From Streptacidiphilus albus JL83 (GTDB taxonomy: Bacteria; Actinomycetota; Actinomycetes; Streptomycetales; Streptomycetaceae): a DNA stretch of 64,000 nucleotides. Positions 16,337 to 25,889 of the stretch are shown piece after piece. How positions within the stretch are numbered: the first letter of the stretch is position 1; each line of letters starts with the position of its first letter. The notes under the pieces were generated by a model. It was given only the letters and a program-made list of their open reading frames with translations. It was not told the DNA's origin and ran no database searches. The DNA is taken from contig NZ_JQML01000001.1 in assembly GCF_000744705.1 (NCBI RefSeq), forward strand, positions 7,636,017 to 7,700,016, written 5' to 3'. The position numbers were made by a program, and so were the translations under genes.

Positions 16337-18379
16337 ATGCCTGCAAGAAGCCGACCACGAGCGCTGAGCACCTGGACGGCGGCGACGGCCACGCTGGCTG
16401 CGGCGGTCTCGCTGAGCCTCATCGGCGTCGCCCCGGCGACTGCCACCGCGGCGGGCGCCGCGCCCGCGGGCAGCAGCCCGCTCGGCGGATCCGTGCCGAA
16501 CTGGGCGACCCCGCAAGCGGTTCGCGGCGCCACCCCGGCCGGAACCGGGGTGTCGGTCGAGGTCTATCTGACCTCGCGGGACCCGGGCGGCCTGGCCGCC
16601 TACGCGAGCGAGGTCTCCGACCCGACCAGTTCCCTGTACCGCCACTACCTCACCCCCGCCGCGCAGGACGCGCGCTTCGGCCCCACCGCCGGCCAGCAGT
16701 CGGCCGTCAAGGCCTGGTTGGCCGGTGCGGGGATGCGGGTCACCGCCGACACCGAGCAGTACATCTCCGCCACCGGCAGTCCCGCGACGGTGCGGGCGGC
16801 CTTCGGAACCCCGCTCGACGACTACGCGGTGTCGGGGCACACCTACTACGCGCCCCAGCACTCGGCCGTGGTGCCGAACGCGGTCGCCCCGGACGTGCTC
16901 GGCGTGGCCGGCCTCGACGACGCGCCGCGGGTGGAGAGCTCCACGGCCGTACCGGTGGTCGCCCCGGGCACCGGCAAGCTGACCACCGGGCCCAACGGGG
17001 TTCCGTACATCGGCGTCGAGCCGTGCACCACCTACTACGACCAGAGCGCCCCGACCGACCTGCCGTCGGCCTACGGCCACCAGGCGCCGAGCCCCATGTG
17101 CGGCTACCTGCCGAAGCAGCTCCAGGACGCCTACCGGACCGGCGCCAGCGGGCTGACCGGCAAGGGCGTGACGGTCGCGGTCGTCGACGCGTACGGTTCG
17201 CCCACCATCGCCTCGGACGTGGTGGAGTTCGACGCCGCCAATCACTTCCCGACCTTCAAGCCGGGCCAGTTCAGCCAGGTGGTCACCCCGTCCGCCTGGC
17301 AGAACCAGTCCGCCTGCGGCGACTGGACGCCGGAGGAGTCGCTCGACGTGGAGGAGGTGCACACCATGGCCCCCGGGGCCAAGGTCGTCTACGTCGGCGC
17401 GAACTCGTGCTTCGACAGCGACCTGATCGCCGCCGAGGCCGACATCGTCGACAACCACCTGGCCGACGTGGTCTCCGACTCCTTCGCCGAGGACATCTAC
17501 GACACCAACGGCAACACCCCGGCCTCGACCGAGCAGGAGTACACCCAGGAGTTCGAGCAGGGCGCGACCGAGGGCATCGGCTTCAACTTCTCCTCGGGCG
17601 ACTGCAGCACCCAGGCGCCGGCGATCGTGGCCGGCGGCGTCAACTGCGACGCGTACTCCTCCGAGCCGCAGACCATGTTCCCGGCCGAGGACCCGTGGGT
17701 GACCGCGGTCGGCGCCAGCGCCATCGGCATCGGCAAGCACGGCAACTACGAGTTCGAGACCGGCATGGGCGACTCGCAGGCCGACCTGCTGAACGGCACC
17801 ACCTGGTCCGGCCTGCCGGGCACGTTCACCTTCGGCAGCGGCGGCGGCACCAGCCCCGACTTCGCCCAGCCCTACTACCAGAAGGGCGTGGTACCCCCGG
17901 CGCTGGCCGACACCCTGCTGAACGGTGAGCCGGCGGCGGCGCCGATGCGCGAGGTGCCGGACGTGGGCATGGAGGGCGACCTGCTGCTGACCACCATGGT
18001 CGGCTTCACCCAGAAGCTCCCCGACGGCACCACCGGCTTCGCCGAGCAGGGCTACGGCGGCACCAGCGTCGCCTGTCCGCTGTTCTCCGGCGTCCAGGCC
18101 GACGCACAGCAGGCCGCGGGCCGGCCGCTGGGCTTCGCCAACCCGGAGATCTACGCACGCTACCGTGCGCTCGGCACCCGGGGCTTCCACACCGTCACCG
18201 ACGACCCCGGGGGCCGGACCAGGGCCGTCGCCTACGACAACGGCCTCACCAACGGCGTCCAGCAGGGGTGGCTGTTCACCCTGGGCACCGACTACACGCT
18301 GAAGGCGACGCCCGGCTACAACGACGTGACCGGTCTCGGCTCGCCCGAGCTCGGCTACCTGCTGTCCTTCCGTCACTGA
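16337..18379 (+). CDS. Secreted S53 sedolisin (kumamolisin-type) peptidase
   Basis: 680 residues. ATG at 16337 is chosen because GGAG sites precede it and a Sec signal peptide follows directly (MPARSRPRALSTW, a hydrophobic core, then ATATAAGA). A pro-domain (about 55-215, RHYLTPAAQDARFGPT) is followed by the catalytic domain. The catalytic residues are E333 and D337 (EESLD), the oxyanion Asp D422 (SSGDCS) and the nucleophile S577 (GGTSVACP). Sedolisins are acid-active endopeptidases with a Ser-Glu-Asp triad that self-cleave their pro-domain. The gene stands alone between two terminators. Confidence 0.93.
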   Translation: MPARSRPRALSTWTAATATLAAAVSLSLIGVAPATATAAGAAPAGSSPLGGSVPNWATPQAVRGATPAGTGVSVEVYLTSRDPGGLAAYASEVSDPTSSLYRHYLTPAAQDARFGPTAGQQSAVKAWLAGAGMRVTADTEQYISATGSPATVRAAFGTPLDDYAVSGHTYYAPQHSAVVPNAVAPDVLGVAGLDDAPRVESSTAVPVVAPGTGKLTTGPNGVPYIGVEPCTTYYDQSAPTDLPSAYGHQAPSPMCGYLPKQLQDAYRTGASGLTGKGVTVAVVDAYGSPTIASDVVEFDAANHFPTFKPGQFSQVVTPSAWQNQSACGDWTPEESLDVEEVHTMAPGAKVVYVGANSCFDSDLIAAEADIVDNHLADVVSDSFAEDIYDTNGNTPASTEQEYTQEFEQGATEGIGFNFSSGDCSTQAPAIVAGGVNCDAYSSEPQTMFPAEDPWVTAVGASAIGIGKHGNYEFETGMGDSQADLLNGTTWSGLPGTFTFGSGGGTSPDFAQPYYQKGVVPPALADTLLNGEPAAAPMREVPDVGMEGDLLLTTMVGFTQKLPDGTTGFAEQGYGGTSVACPLFSGVQADAQQAAGRPLGFANPEIYARYRALGTRGFHTVTDDPGGRTRAVAYDNGLTNGVQQGWLFTLGTDYTLKATPGYNDVTGLGSPELGYLLSFRH

Positions 18380-18399
18380 ACCAGGCCCGGCGTCACCCG

Positions 18400-18433
18400 G
18401 GGCCGGACCGCGCCGACAGCCGCGGTCCGGCCC
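18400..18433. terminator. Hairpin between sedolisin and convergent membrane-protein gene
   Basis: 13-bp perfect stem GGGCCGGACCGCG / CGCGGTCCGGCCC with an 8-nt loop. It lies between convergent genes, so it probably acts in both directions. Confidence 0.8.
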
Positions 18434-18480
18434 ACCGGGCTGGGTGCTCAGGCCCGGGCCCGGGAGCGCCGCAGCCGGGC

Positions 18481-19026
18481 TCAGCCCGTCCGGGCGGTGC
18501 CGGCGACGGCCTGGAGGCCCGCCGAGGCGCGCTCCACGAAGCGGATCTGACGCCGGGCCAGCCACAGCGGGACCGCGCCGAGGACGCCGAAGGACATGTC
18601 GACGGGCAGCCACCAGAGCGGCAGCCCCCGCAGCGGCCCGCAGACCAGCGCGAGCGGGATGACGCCGGCGCAGGCGATCAGCCCGAAGTCCAGCACCCAG
18701 AGGTTGCGGACCGGATCGCGCAGCGGCCCGACGAACGCGACGGCGATGGTCAGATGCGCGAAGGCGAGCCAGTCGGTCCCGTAGGCCAGGAAGGGGTAGT
18801 CGGCCGAGGTGACCTGGAGGCCCTGGTGGACCCGGCGTATCCAGGCGACCGCCGACGGCAGGTGACCGGCCAGGCCGGAGAGCGGTGACCGGTGGTCGGT
18901 CGCCCACCACACCAGCCAGCCCGACTCGGTCACCAGCGGAAAGGCCGTGATGCCGGCGAGCACCAGGCCGATCATGAACAGCACGATCCAGATTCTCGCG
19001 CGGCGGAGCCGCTCCCCATCGGTCAT
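18481..19026 (-). CDS. Integral membrane protein, function unknown
   Basis: 181 residues, ATG at 19026. Four to five membrane helices are visible: IWIVLFMIGLVLAGITAFPL near 12-31, a middle pair around residues 85-130, and VDMSFGVLGAVPLWLA near 143-158. No catalytic motif is recognised. It lies 54 bp downstream of the COG4705-type membrane gene on the same strand and may be the last gene of that transcript. Confidence 0.7.
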   Translation of the reverse strand: MTDGERLRRARIWIVLFMIGLVLAGITAFPLVTESGWLVWWATDHRSPLSGLAGHLPSAVAWIRRVHQGLQVTSADYPFLAYGTDWLAFAHLTIAVAFVGPLRDPVRNLWVLDFGLIACAGVIPLALVCGPLRGLPLWWLPVDMSFGVLGAVPLWLARRQIRFVERASAGLQAVAGTARTG

Positions 19027-19080
19027 GGGGACATCATGGACCCACTTTTGAACATGTTCAACTTTGTGTCGGCCGGGCCG

Positions 19081-19908
19081 CTACCGGCGGGCCGCTGCCG
19101 GATCGTGCTCCATGACCGGCGCCGGGGCGGCGGCGAGCGGGCGCTGGACGTCGTTGCGGGTGACGACCGCGTATCCGACCAGGGCGACGATGGCCACGGA
19201 GGCGACCGCGGCCACGGTGCCGTCACCGAAGCCGAGGCCGCCGATGGACCCGGGCTTGCCCAGGTAGTCGGCGAAGGAGGCGCCGAGCGGGCGGGTGACC
19301 ACATAGGCGAACCAGAACGCCGGGATCGCGTTCAGCCGGAACTTCCACCAGGCGACCAGCGGCACCGCGATCAGCACGGTGAAGGCGATGGCCGAGTCCA
19401 GGAAGCCCAGGTCCACGGTGGAGGCGGTGAAGTCGCCCAGCGCGGTGCCGAGCGCGAAGGTCGCCAGGACCGTGCACCAGTAGAAGACCTCCCGGCGGCG
19501 GGTGGTGATGCTGTGGATCGACAGCGTCCCCTCGCTGCGGTACCAGGCGAGGAGCACCGCCGCGAGCGCCACGGCGTAGAGGGTCACCGTGCCGGTGTAG
19601 GGGACGCCGAGGGCCACGTGGACGCCGTCGGCGACCATGGTCCCGAAGACCGCGACCGACACCGCGGCGAGCCAGTACACCGCCGCGTAGTAGCGGCGGA
19701 CCCGGAACTGGAGCCACAGCGCGAAGCAGAAGCCGCCGAAGCCCACGATCCCGGCCACGGCGGGATTGCCGTTCGCCAGGAAGTCCGACGTCGCCTCGCC
19801 CATGCCGGTGGTCAGGATCTTCACGACCCAGAACAGCACGGTGATCTCCGGAACCTTGGCGGCCAGCGGCTCCCGTCCGGGAGCCGACGCCTTGGCCGAA
19901 CCTCGCAT
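19081..19908 (-). CDS. COG4705-type multi-pass membrane protein
   Basis: 275 residues, about eight membrane helices. The motif T-x-G-E/D-x-(T/S)-x-D-F recurs: TTGMGEATSDF near 33, ALGDFTAS near 155 and PLGASFADYLGKP near 207. That indicates internal duplication and is typical of the uncharacterised COG4705 membrane-anchored family. Function unknown. It lies 55 bp downstream of the response regulator, so it may be an output or partner of the two-component/ABC unit. The C-terminus is a short polar tail. Confidence 0.75.
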   Translation of the reverse strand: MRGSAKASAPGREPLAAKVPEITVLFWVVKILTTGMGEATSDFLANGNPAVAGIVGFGGFCFALWLQFRVRRYYAAVYWLAAVSVAVFGTMVADGVHVALGVPYTGTVTLYAVALAAVLLAWYRSEGTLSIHSITTRRREVFYWCTVLATFALGTALGDFTASTVDLGFLDSAIAFTVLIAVPLVAWWKFRLNAIPAFWFAYVVTRPLGASFADYLGKPGSIGGLGFGDGTVAAVASVAIVALVGYAVVTRNDVQRPLAAAPAPVMEHDPAAARR

Positions 19909-19963
19909 GAACTTTCCTCTCGTGGTCAGTGGTGCACGGTCTGTGGTGACGTGCGGTGAACGA

Positions 19964-20644
19964 TCAGCCGTCGGTGGCCGGGTGCGGGCGGACCAGCCCC
20001 AGGTCGTAGGCGAGGATCACGGCCTGGATCCGGTCGCGGGCCCCGATCTTGGCCAGCACCCGGCCCACATGGGTCTTGACGGTGCTCTCCGAGAGCACCA
20101 GCCGGGCCGCGATCTCGCCGTTGCTCCAGCCCTGGCCGATGGCGACCAGGATCTGGTACTCCCGCTCCGTCAGCGTCCGCAGCCGGGGGTGGTCCTGGGC
20201 GGACTCCGGCGCCGCGCCGGGGAGGCGGTGCGCGTAGGCGTCCAGGAGCCTGCGGGTCAGGCCGGGGGCGATCACGGCGTCGCCGCCGGCCACCGCCCGG
20301 ATCCCGGCCAGCAGCTCCTCGGGCAGGGCGTCCTTGAGCAGGAATCCGCTGGCCCCGGCCCGCAGCGCAGCGTGGGCGTAGTCGTCCAGGTCGAAGGTGG
20401 TCAGCACCAGGACGCGGGAGCGGCCGCCGGAGGCGACGATCCGGCGGGTGGCCTCGATGCCGTCCATGCCGGGCATCCGCACGTCCATCAGCACCACGTC
20501 GGGGCGCAGCGCGGCGGCCTGGCGGACCGCCTCGGCGCCGTTCGCGGCCTCGCCCACCACCTGCGTGCCCGGGGCGCTCTCCAGCAGCATCCGGAAGCCG
20601 AACCGCTGCAACGGCTGGTCGTCGACGATGAGGACGGTGGTCAC
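19964..20644 (-). CDS. NarL/LuxR-family response regulator
   Basis: 226 residues, GTG at 20644 overlapping the kinase stop (GTGA). The receiver domain has IVDDQPLQR near the start and the phosphoacceptor Asp in VVLMDVRMPGMDG near 55. The C-terminal LuxR helix-turn-helix is LTEREYQILVAIGQG, then SNGEIAARLVLSESTVKTH. It is paired with the histidine kinase upstream and co-transcribed with an ABC transporter, a common antibiotic- or envelope-stress arrangement in actinomycetes. Confidence 0.92.
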   Translation of the reverse strand: MTTVLIVDDQPLQRFGFRMLLESAPGTQVVGEAANGAEAVRQAAALRPDVVLMDVRMPGMDGIEATRRIVASGGRSRVLVLTTFDLDDYAHAALRAGASGFLLKDALPEELLAGIRAVAGGDAVIAPGLTRRLLDAYAHRLPGAAPESAQDHPRLRTLTEREYQILVAIGQGWSNGEIAARLVLSESTVKTHVGRVLAKIGARDRIQAVILAYDLGLVRPHPATDG

Positions 20645-22032
20645 GAGGCCGCTCCCGACGGCGCCGCCGAGGCGGTGCGGGCCGGGTTGAGCACGGCCTC
20701 GACCGTCCAGCCGCCGCCCGGACGCCGGGCGGCGGTGACCCAGCCGCCGTAGAGGGCCGTCCGTTCGCGCATCCCGGCCAGGCCCTGCCCGGCGCCGTCC
20801 CCGTCGCCGCTCCCGTGCCCGTGCCCGTGCCCGCTCCGGGACAGGTCCGGCGACTCCTCCGGCCGGCCCTGCGGACGGCCGCTGTCCTCGACCCGGACCC
20901 GGACCTGCGGGGCCTCGCCGCCGCCCTCGACGGCCACGGTCAGCTGCGCCCTGGTGGCGGTTCCCGCGTGCTTGAGGGTGTTGGTGAGCGCCTCCTGGGC
21001 GATCCGGTACACCACCAGCTGCCGCCCCCGGTCGAGCGAGTCGAGGTCGCCGGCGCTGCGGTAGGTGACCTCGGGGCCGGCCGCGCGGACCCGGGCGCAG
21101 AGGGCGTCCAGGTCGGCGATCCCCGGCTGCGGGCTGAGCTCCGGACCCCCGTGCTGCCCCGGGGCGCCGCCGCTCCCGGGCGGCGCGCCGGCGGAGGGCT
21201 CCTCGCGCAGGACGCCGAGCATCCGGCGCAGCTCGTCGAGGGCCTGGCGGCCGGTTCCGGCGATCAGCCGCAGCGCCTCCTGGCTGCGCTGCGGCGAGGT
21301 GACGGCGGCGTAGCTGCCGCCGTCGGCGAGGCCGATGATGACGGCCAGATTGTGGCCGATGATGTCGTGCATCTCGCGGGCGACCCGGGTGCGCTCGGCG
21401 GCGGCGGCCAGTCGGCTGCGCTGGTCGCGCTCCACCTCCAGGCGGGCGGCGCGCTCCCGCAGCGCCTCCAGGTAGGCCGTGCCGATCCGGAACGCCAGTC
21501 CCAGGGCGGCGCCGGCGGTGGCCGCGCTGCACAGGAAGAACAGCGCGACCAGCGGCGAGACCACCACCGACACCCGGGCGACCACCAGCAGCAGGGCCGC
21601 CGCCGTCGCCACGCCGACCCACGGCAGCCGCCGCAGCGAGCCGTGCCGCACCACGCTGTACAGCGCCACGAACAGCGTGACGTCGGTGTGCAGCCAGACA
21701 TTGCCGAGCCACTGGGCGGTGAAGACCAGGGCCACGACGGCGAAGACGGGCACCGGGTACCGCCGCCGCCAGAGCAGCGGCAGCGCCAGACCCAGCTGCA
21801 GCGCCACGGCCGGGCCGAGCGGCAGGCCGTCGACGTGGTCGCTGCTGGGCTGCCGGGCGCCGTGCTGGAGCAGGTCCGGCAGCCCGAACAGCAGCAGCAC
21901 GGCCAGCACCAGCAGCGCGTCCGCAGGCCAGGGGCGCCGCTGGTCCCCCCGACGGAGGCGGCGGCACAGTCGCAGCAGGCGGGAGACCAGCGGGTGGCCC
22001 CAGATCGCCTCGTCGGCGGTCACGCCGGTCAT
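20641..22032 (-). CDS. HisKA_3-type sensor histidine kinase
   Basis: 463 residues, ATG at 22032; GTG at 22041 is an alternative. The N-terminal half has about five membrane helices and only short loops, so it senses within or near the membrane. The phosphoacceptor is in REMHDIIGHNLAVI. The ATPase domain has IAQEALTNTLKHA (N box) and GQGLAGMRERTALYGG (G box). A His/Gly-rich low-complexity insert (SGHGHGHGSGDGDG) sits just before the G box. It phosphorylates the overlapping response regulator. Confidence 0.92.
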   Translation of the reverse strand: MTGVTADEAIWGHPLVSRLLRLCRRLRRGDQRRPWPADALLVLAVLLLFGLPDLLQHGARQPSSDHVDGLPLGPAVALQLGLALPLLWRRRYPVPVFAVVALVFTAQWLGNVWLHTDVTLFVALYSVVRHGSLRRLPWVGVATAAALLLVVARVSVVVSPLVALFFLCSAATAGAALGLAFRIGTAYLEALRERAARLEVERDQRSRLAAAAERTRVAREMHDIIGHNLAVIIGLADGGSYAAVTSPQRSQEALRLIAGTGRQALDELRRMLGVLREEPSAGAPPGSGGAPGQHGGPELSPQPGIADLDALCARVRAAGPEVTYRSAGDLDSLDRGRQLVVYRIAQEALTNTLKHAGTATRAQLTVAVEGGGEAPQVRVRVEDSGRPQGRPEESPDLSRSGHGHGHGSGDGDGAGQGLAGMRERTALYGGWVTAARRPGGGWTVEAVLNPARTASAAPSGAAS

Positions 22033-22091
22033 CACAGTCACCCGCCCATCGTCGCAGCCGTCATTCCGGTCGGACGCCCCGTGTCCGGCCG

Positions 22092-22928
22092 CTACGCGTC
22101 GCTGCGCTTCAGCCGGTAGGCGGCGCCGGCCAGGGCCAGGGCGGCCCAGCCCATGAGCACCAGCAGCCCGTTGGTGGCGGAGAGCGTGTGCAGGTCCTGG
22201 TGCAGCGCGTACATGGAGTCGCCCGCGTGGTCGGGCAGGAACTGGCTGACGTTGTTCTGCCAGCTGGTGGGCAGCAGTTCCATCAGCCCGGGGACCAGCA
22301 GCAGCGTGCCCAGCAGCACCGCGATGCCGCCGGCCACCGAGCGCAGCAGCGAGCCGAGGGCGACGCCGCAGATCCCGATCAGCGCCAGGTAGGCGCCGGC
22401 CATGATCAGCGAACGGATCACCCCGGCGTCGCCGAAGCCCAGCGCGGCCTTGGAACCGGAGAGGATGCCGGAGCCGATGCCGAAGGCGGCGAACGCGGCC
22501 ACGACGCCGAGCAGCAGCGCGACCGCGCCGAAGATCAGCGCCTTGGCCCAGAGCACCGGCAGCCGGCGCGGCACGGCGGCCAGCGTCGAGCGGATCATCC
22601 CGGTCGAGTACTCGCCGGCGGTGACCAGCACGCCGAGGACGCCCACGGCCAGCTGGCCGAAGTTCAGCCCGAACAGCGACAGGCCGACCCCGTTGGCGTC
22701 CAGCACCTCCGGATCGTGCACATGGCCGGCGTTCATCATCACCGTGTAACGCCAGTCCCGGATCAGGCCGAAGGCCAGCACGAACACCAGGGCCACCGCC
22801 AGCGTGATCCAACTGGAGCGCAGCGACCAGAACTTGGCCCACTCCGCCTGCACCGTGCGGCCCATGGTGACCTTGTACACCGGGCGTTCGGCACGGGCCG
22901 GCCCGGCCACGGTCGTGGTGGTGCTCAT
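22092..22928 (-). CDS. ABC-2 type transporter permease
   Basis: 278 residues, about six membrane helices. The N-terminal QAEWAKFWSLRSSW is typical of actinobacterial ABC-2 permeases, and the conserved TAGEYSTGMIRSTLAAVPRR loop follows helix 2. Its ATG overlaps the ATPase stop by 4 bp. It forms an exporter with that ATPase. The histidine kinase gene follows 59 bp downstream. Confidence 0.9.
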   Translation of the reverse strand: MSTTTTVAGPARAERPVYKVTMGRTVQAEWAKFWSLRSSWITLAVALVFVLAFGLIRDWRYTVMMNAGHVHDPEVLDANGVGLSLFGLNFGQLAVGVLGVLVTAGEYSTGMIRSTLAAVPRRLPVLWAKALIFGAVALLLGVVAAFAAFGIGSGILSGSKAALGFGDAGVIRSLIMAGAYLALIGICGVALGSLLRSVAGGIAVLLGTLLLVPGLMELLPTSWQNNVSQFLPDHAGDSMYALHQDLHTLSATNGLLVLMGWAALALAGAAYRLKRSDA

Positions 22929-23887
22929 GCTGCGCTCCCTACGGGCTCGGCGGCCTCGGCGTGGTGGACGGACGGGACGGTGGTGCTGCCGTGGTACTCC
23001 ACGTCGTCGCGGGTCAGCTCCATGAACGCCTCCTCCAGCGAGACGCCCTTGGTGCTCAGCTCGAACAGGGCGATGCCGTGCTCCGCCGCCTTCAGCCCGA
23101 TCGCCCGCGCGGCCAGCCCGGTCACCTCCAGCTCCTCCGAGCCCGAACGGCCGGTGATCTCCACGCCGGGTCCGGCCAGCACCTCGCGCAGCCGCGCCGG
23201 GTCGGAGCTGGCGACCTTCACCGTGTCGCCGCCCGACTGCCGGATCAGGTCCTTGACGGTGGTGTCGGCGAGCAGCCGGCCACGGCCGACGACGATCAGG
23301 TGGTCGGCGGTCAGCGCCATCTCACTCATCAGGTGCGAGGAGACGAAGACCGTCCGGCCCTCGGCCGCCAGCCCGGTGAGCAGGTTGCGGATCCACAGCA
23401 CGCCCTCCGGGTCGAGCCCGTTGACCGGCTCGTCCAGCATGATCGTCGCCGGGTCGCCGAGCAGTGCCGCGGCGATGCCCAGCCGCTGGCCCATGCCCAG
23501 CGAGAACGCCCCGGCCCGGCGGCGCGCCACCGACTGGAGGCCGGTCAGCTCGATGACCTCCTCCACCCGCCGGCGCGGGATGCCGTGGGTCAGCGCCAGC
23601 GAGTTGAGGTGGTTGAAGGCCGAGCGGCCCGGGTGGATCGACTTCGCCTCCAGCAGCGCGCCGACCTCCTGCAGCGGGGCGGTGTGCTCGGCGTAGCGGC
23701 GGCCGTTGACCGTGACCGAACCGCTGCTGGGCGCGTCCAGGCCGACGATCATGCGCATCGTGGTGGACTTGCCGGCGCCGTTGGGACCGAGGAAGCCGGT
23801 CACCGTGCCCGGCCTGACGGTGAAGTCCAGCCGGTCCACCGCCGTCTTCTCCCCGTACCGCTTGGTCAGCTGCTGCGCCTCGATCAT
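22925..23887 (-). CDS. ABC transporter ATP-binding protein
   Basis: 320 residues. Walker A is GPNGAGKST (35-43), the signature is FSLGMGQRLGIA, and Walker B is TIMLDEP, followed by a switch His in SSHLMSE. The C-terminal extension of about 100 residues is typical of DrrA/BcrA-like exporters of drugs or lipids. First gene of the ABC/two-component operon. A CGTAGTAC inverted repeat lies upstream. Confidence 0.93.
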   Translation of the reverse strand: MIEAQQLTKRYGEKTAVDRLDFTVRPGTVTGFLGPNGAGKSTTMRMIVGLDAPSSGSVTVNGRRYAEHTAPLQEVGALLEAKSIHPGRSAFNHLNSLALTHGIPRRRVEEVIELTGLQSVARRRAGAFSLGMGQRLGIAAALLGDPATIMLDEPVNGLDPEGVLWIRNLLTGLAAEGRTVFVSSHLMSEMALTADHLIVVGRGRLLADTTVKDLIRQSGGDTVKVASSDPARLREVLAGPGVEITGRSGSEELEVTGLAARAIGLKAAEHGIALFELSTKGVSLEEAFMELTRDDVEYHGSTTVPSVHHAEAAEPVGSAA

Positions 23888-23968
23888 CGGGTGCTTCCCC
23901 TCGGTCCTGGCCGCCGGAGCGTTCCGGCGGCCCTGCCCGCAAGGCTAGGAGCCGATGATCGGGAGGCC

Positions 23969-24019
23969 CGTAGTACTCGGGTTCCATCCTGGGGAGGGCG
24001 GTGGTACCGCGGTACTACG
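23969..24019 (-). promoter_or_regulatory. Inverted repeat upstream of the ABC/TCS operon
   Basis: CGTAGTAC (23969-23976) and GTACTACG (24012-24019) are perfect inverted copies, and a 12-bp palindrome GTACCGCGGTAC (24004-24015) overlaps the second. The site is about 80-130 bp upstream of the ATPase start, so it is a candidate site for the operon's own response regulator. Confidence 0.45.
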
Positions 24020-24061
24020 CGGATGCGCGGGGGAGCCCCCGGCCTCCGGTGCCACGACAGG

Positions 24062-24457
24062 TCAGCGCGCCCCGGCCGGGCCGACCCTGACGGACCCGAG
24101 GCTGGAGACGCCGGGCCAGCCCTGGTACGCGGGGACCACGAAGTCGAACTGGTAGCTGCCGGCCGCGGCCTTCGCGATGGTGTAGGCGAAGTCGTCCCGG
24201 CTGTCGGTCCGACCCCGGTACAGCACGCGCCAACCGGCGCCGACGCGCTGCTCGACCAGGATCGGGCGGTGCGCGGGCCCGGTGGCCCCACCGGTGAACG
24301 CCATCGGCCGGCCGCCCGCGAGGGAGTAGCTGACCGCCCAGTGCAGCCGGGTGAGGTGGCCGGTGGCGGCCTGCGCCGGGGTCGCCGCCAGGGTGGCGGG
24401 CGCCAACGCGGCGGCCAGGGACAACAGCCCTGCCGCGATCCGGTGGTTTCGTCGCAC
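24062..24457 (-). CDS. Small secreted protein, function unknown
   Basis: 131 residues from GTG at 24457, chosen because GAAAGG lies 6 bp upstream; a longer TTG start at 24487 lacks a site. A Sec signal peptide (RRNHRIAAGLLSLAAALAPA, then ATPAQA) precedes a mature part of about 100 residues with beta-strand character (VLYRGRTDSRDDFAYTI, YQFDFVVPAYQGW). No family recognised; it may be a single Ig-like or calcium-dependent fold. Confidence 0.65.
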   Translation of the reverse strand: MRRNHRIAAGLLSLAAALAPATLAATPAQAATGHLTRLHWAVSYSLAGGRPMAFTGGATGPAHRPILVEQRVGAGWRVLYRGRTDSRDDFAYTIAKAAAGSYQFDFVVPAYQGWPGVSSLGSVRVGPAGAR

Positions 24458-24714
24458 GAGTGGCCTTTCAGTGGAGGGATGTTCCAAATGACAGGCTTCC
24501 TATCGGATCTCCCCACCATCCGCAAACCCCCTGCCGACCCGCGCCCCGGCCGGGCATACCCGGTTGATCCGGGTGAAACTGACATAATTTCCTGGAATTG
24601 GCCAAGACCTGCCGCCACTGATCGGGACACCATGCACCAGTCCGGCCCGAGCCGACGCAGCCCGCTCCGCAGTGGAGCGGGCACCGCCTCCGTCCCGACC
24701 GGGGCGTTCACCGG

Positions 24715-25623
24715 ATGAGGCCGCGACTCGGCAGTGCCCGGCTGCGGCGCCTGCGCCGTCCGCTGTCGCTGCTGCTCGTCGTCGCGGTGCTGTGCGGCGC
24801 CGGGGTCGGGCTCTACCTCAACGAGCGCAGCAGTCGGCAGCAGATCACCGTCGTCGGCAGCCCCGCCACCGCCGACTGGATCGAACTCGACGTCACCGCC
24901 CAGGGCGTGGACACCTCCGCGCTCGAACTCGCGCTGTCGGTCACGGCGATCCCGCACGGCAGGTTCTCCGAGGACCCGGACTCGCCGGACTCGCCGGGCT
25001 CGTTGGTCTTCGCCAAGAACGTCGAGATCACCACGGTCTCGCTGAACACCACCACCTTCCACACCACGCCCGGCGCACCCGCCCCGCTGCAGGTGGTCAG
25101 CGCCGGGCTGTACGACGGCACCCCGACCGACTACCCGTTCGACCGCTACGACATCTCGGTCGGCTGGATCGCCACCCTGGACGGTCATGAGGTGCCGCTG
25201 GCCGTCACCTTCAGCGACTCCGACCCCTTCTTCGTGGTCCGCCCCGGCCGGACTGCGACGGCCGGTCAGTTCGCCAGGCTGGACGCCCGTGCCAGCCGCT
25301 CGCGCGGCACGTTCATCCTCGCCTGGTTCATGATGATCGCGATGTGGGCGCTGGCGCTGGCGGTGCTCGGGGGAGCCGAGGTCCTGGCCCGGCGCCGGCA
25401 GGGGATGGTGTGGCCGGCCCTGGGCTGGATGGCGGCCACCCTCTTCGCCCTCGTCGGCCTGCGCAACGCCGCGCCCGGCGGGCCGCCGATCGGCTCGCTC
25501 ATGGACTACGTCGCCTTCTTCTGGGCCGAGGGGATCATCGCCGCCGGCCTTGCCTGCACCGCCGCCCTGGGCGTCCGCAACGAGCGCCGGTCCATCGCCG
25601 CGGACAAGCCCGCGCCGAGCTGA
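24715..25623 (+). CDS. DUF4436-family membrane protein
   Basis: 302 residues. A cytoplasmic Arg-rich start is followed by one helix (LSLLLVVAVLCGAGVGLYL). An extracytoplasmic domain of about 170 residues contains DYPFDRYDISVGW. Three C-terminal helices then run from FILAWFMMIAMWALALAVLG to VAFFWAEGIIAAGLACTAAL. This matches the DUF4436 family, known mainly from actinobacteria and of unknown function. No ribosome site is obvious before ATG 24715. Confidence 0.8.
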   Translation: MRPRLGSARLRRLRRPLSLLLVVAVLCGAGVGLYLNERSSRQQITVVGSPATADWIELDVTAQGVDTSALELALSVTAIPHGRFSEDPDSPDSPGSLVFAKNVEITTVSLNTTTFHTTPGAPAPLQVVSAGLYDGTPTDYPFDRYDISVGWIATLDGHEVPLAVTFSDSDPFFVVRPGRTATAGQFARLDARASRSRGTFILAWFMMIAMWALALAVLGGAEVLARRRQGMVWPALGWMAATLFALVGLRNAAPGGPPIGSLMDYVAFFWAEGIIAAGLACTAALGVRNERRSIAADKPAPS

Positions 25624-25889
25624 GCGCCCGCCCGCCCGGCGGGGGCGGTGAGCGGGGCGGGGAGCGGTGCGGGGATCGGTGAGTGGGCGTCATATGCCCG
25701 AAATCGGTCCTGTCAGCTGGTTCAGTGAACTCCCAGGAATCTCCCCGGAATGCACACTTCCGAACTCTTGTCATGCCCACTGCGACTCATGCAGGCTGTG
25801 TGCGCCACCCGGGATCACGGGCCGCTTCGGACGGCCCCCCATCCCCGGTCCGACCGGCGCCGATCGGTGCCCGCCACAGGGAGACCCCC

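Noticed and set aside
16175..18910. Minus-strand 911-codon frame across the sedolisin gene
   Set aside because: It runs through a terminator hairpin and opposite clear sedolisin catalytic motifs; no domains of its own.
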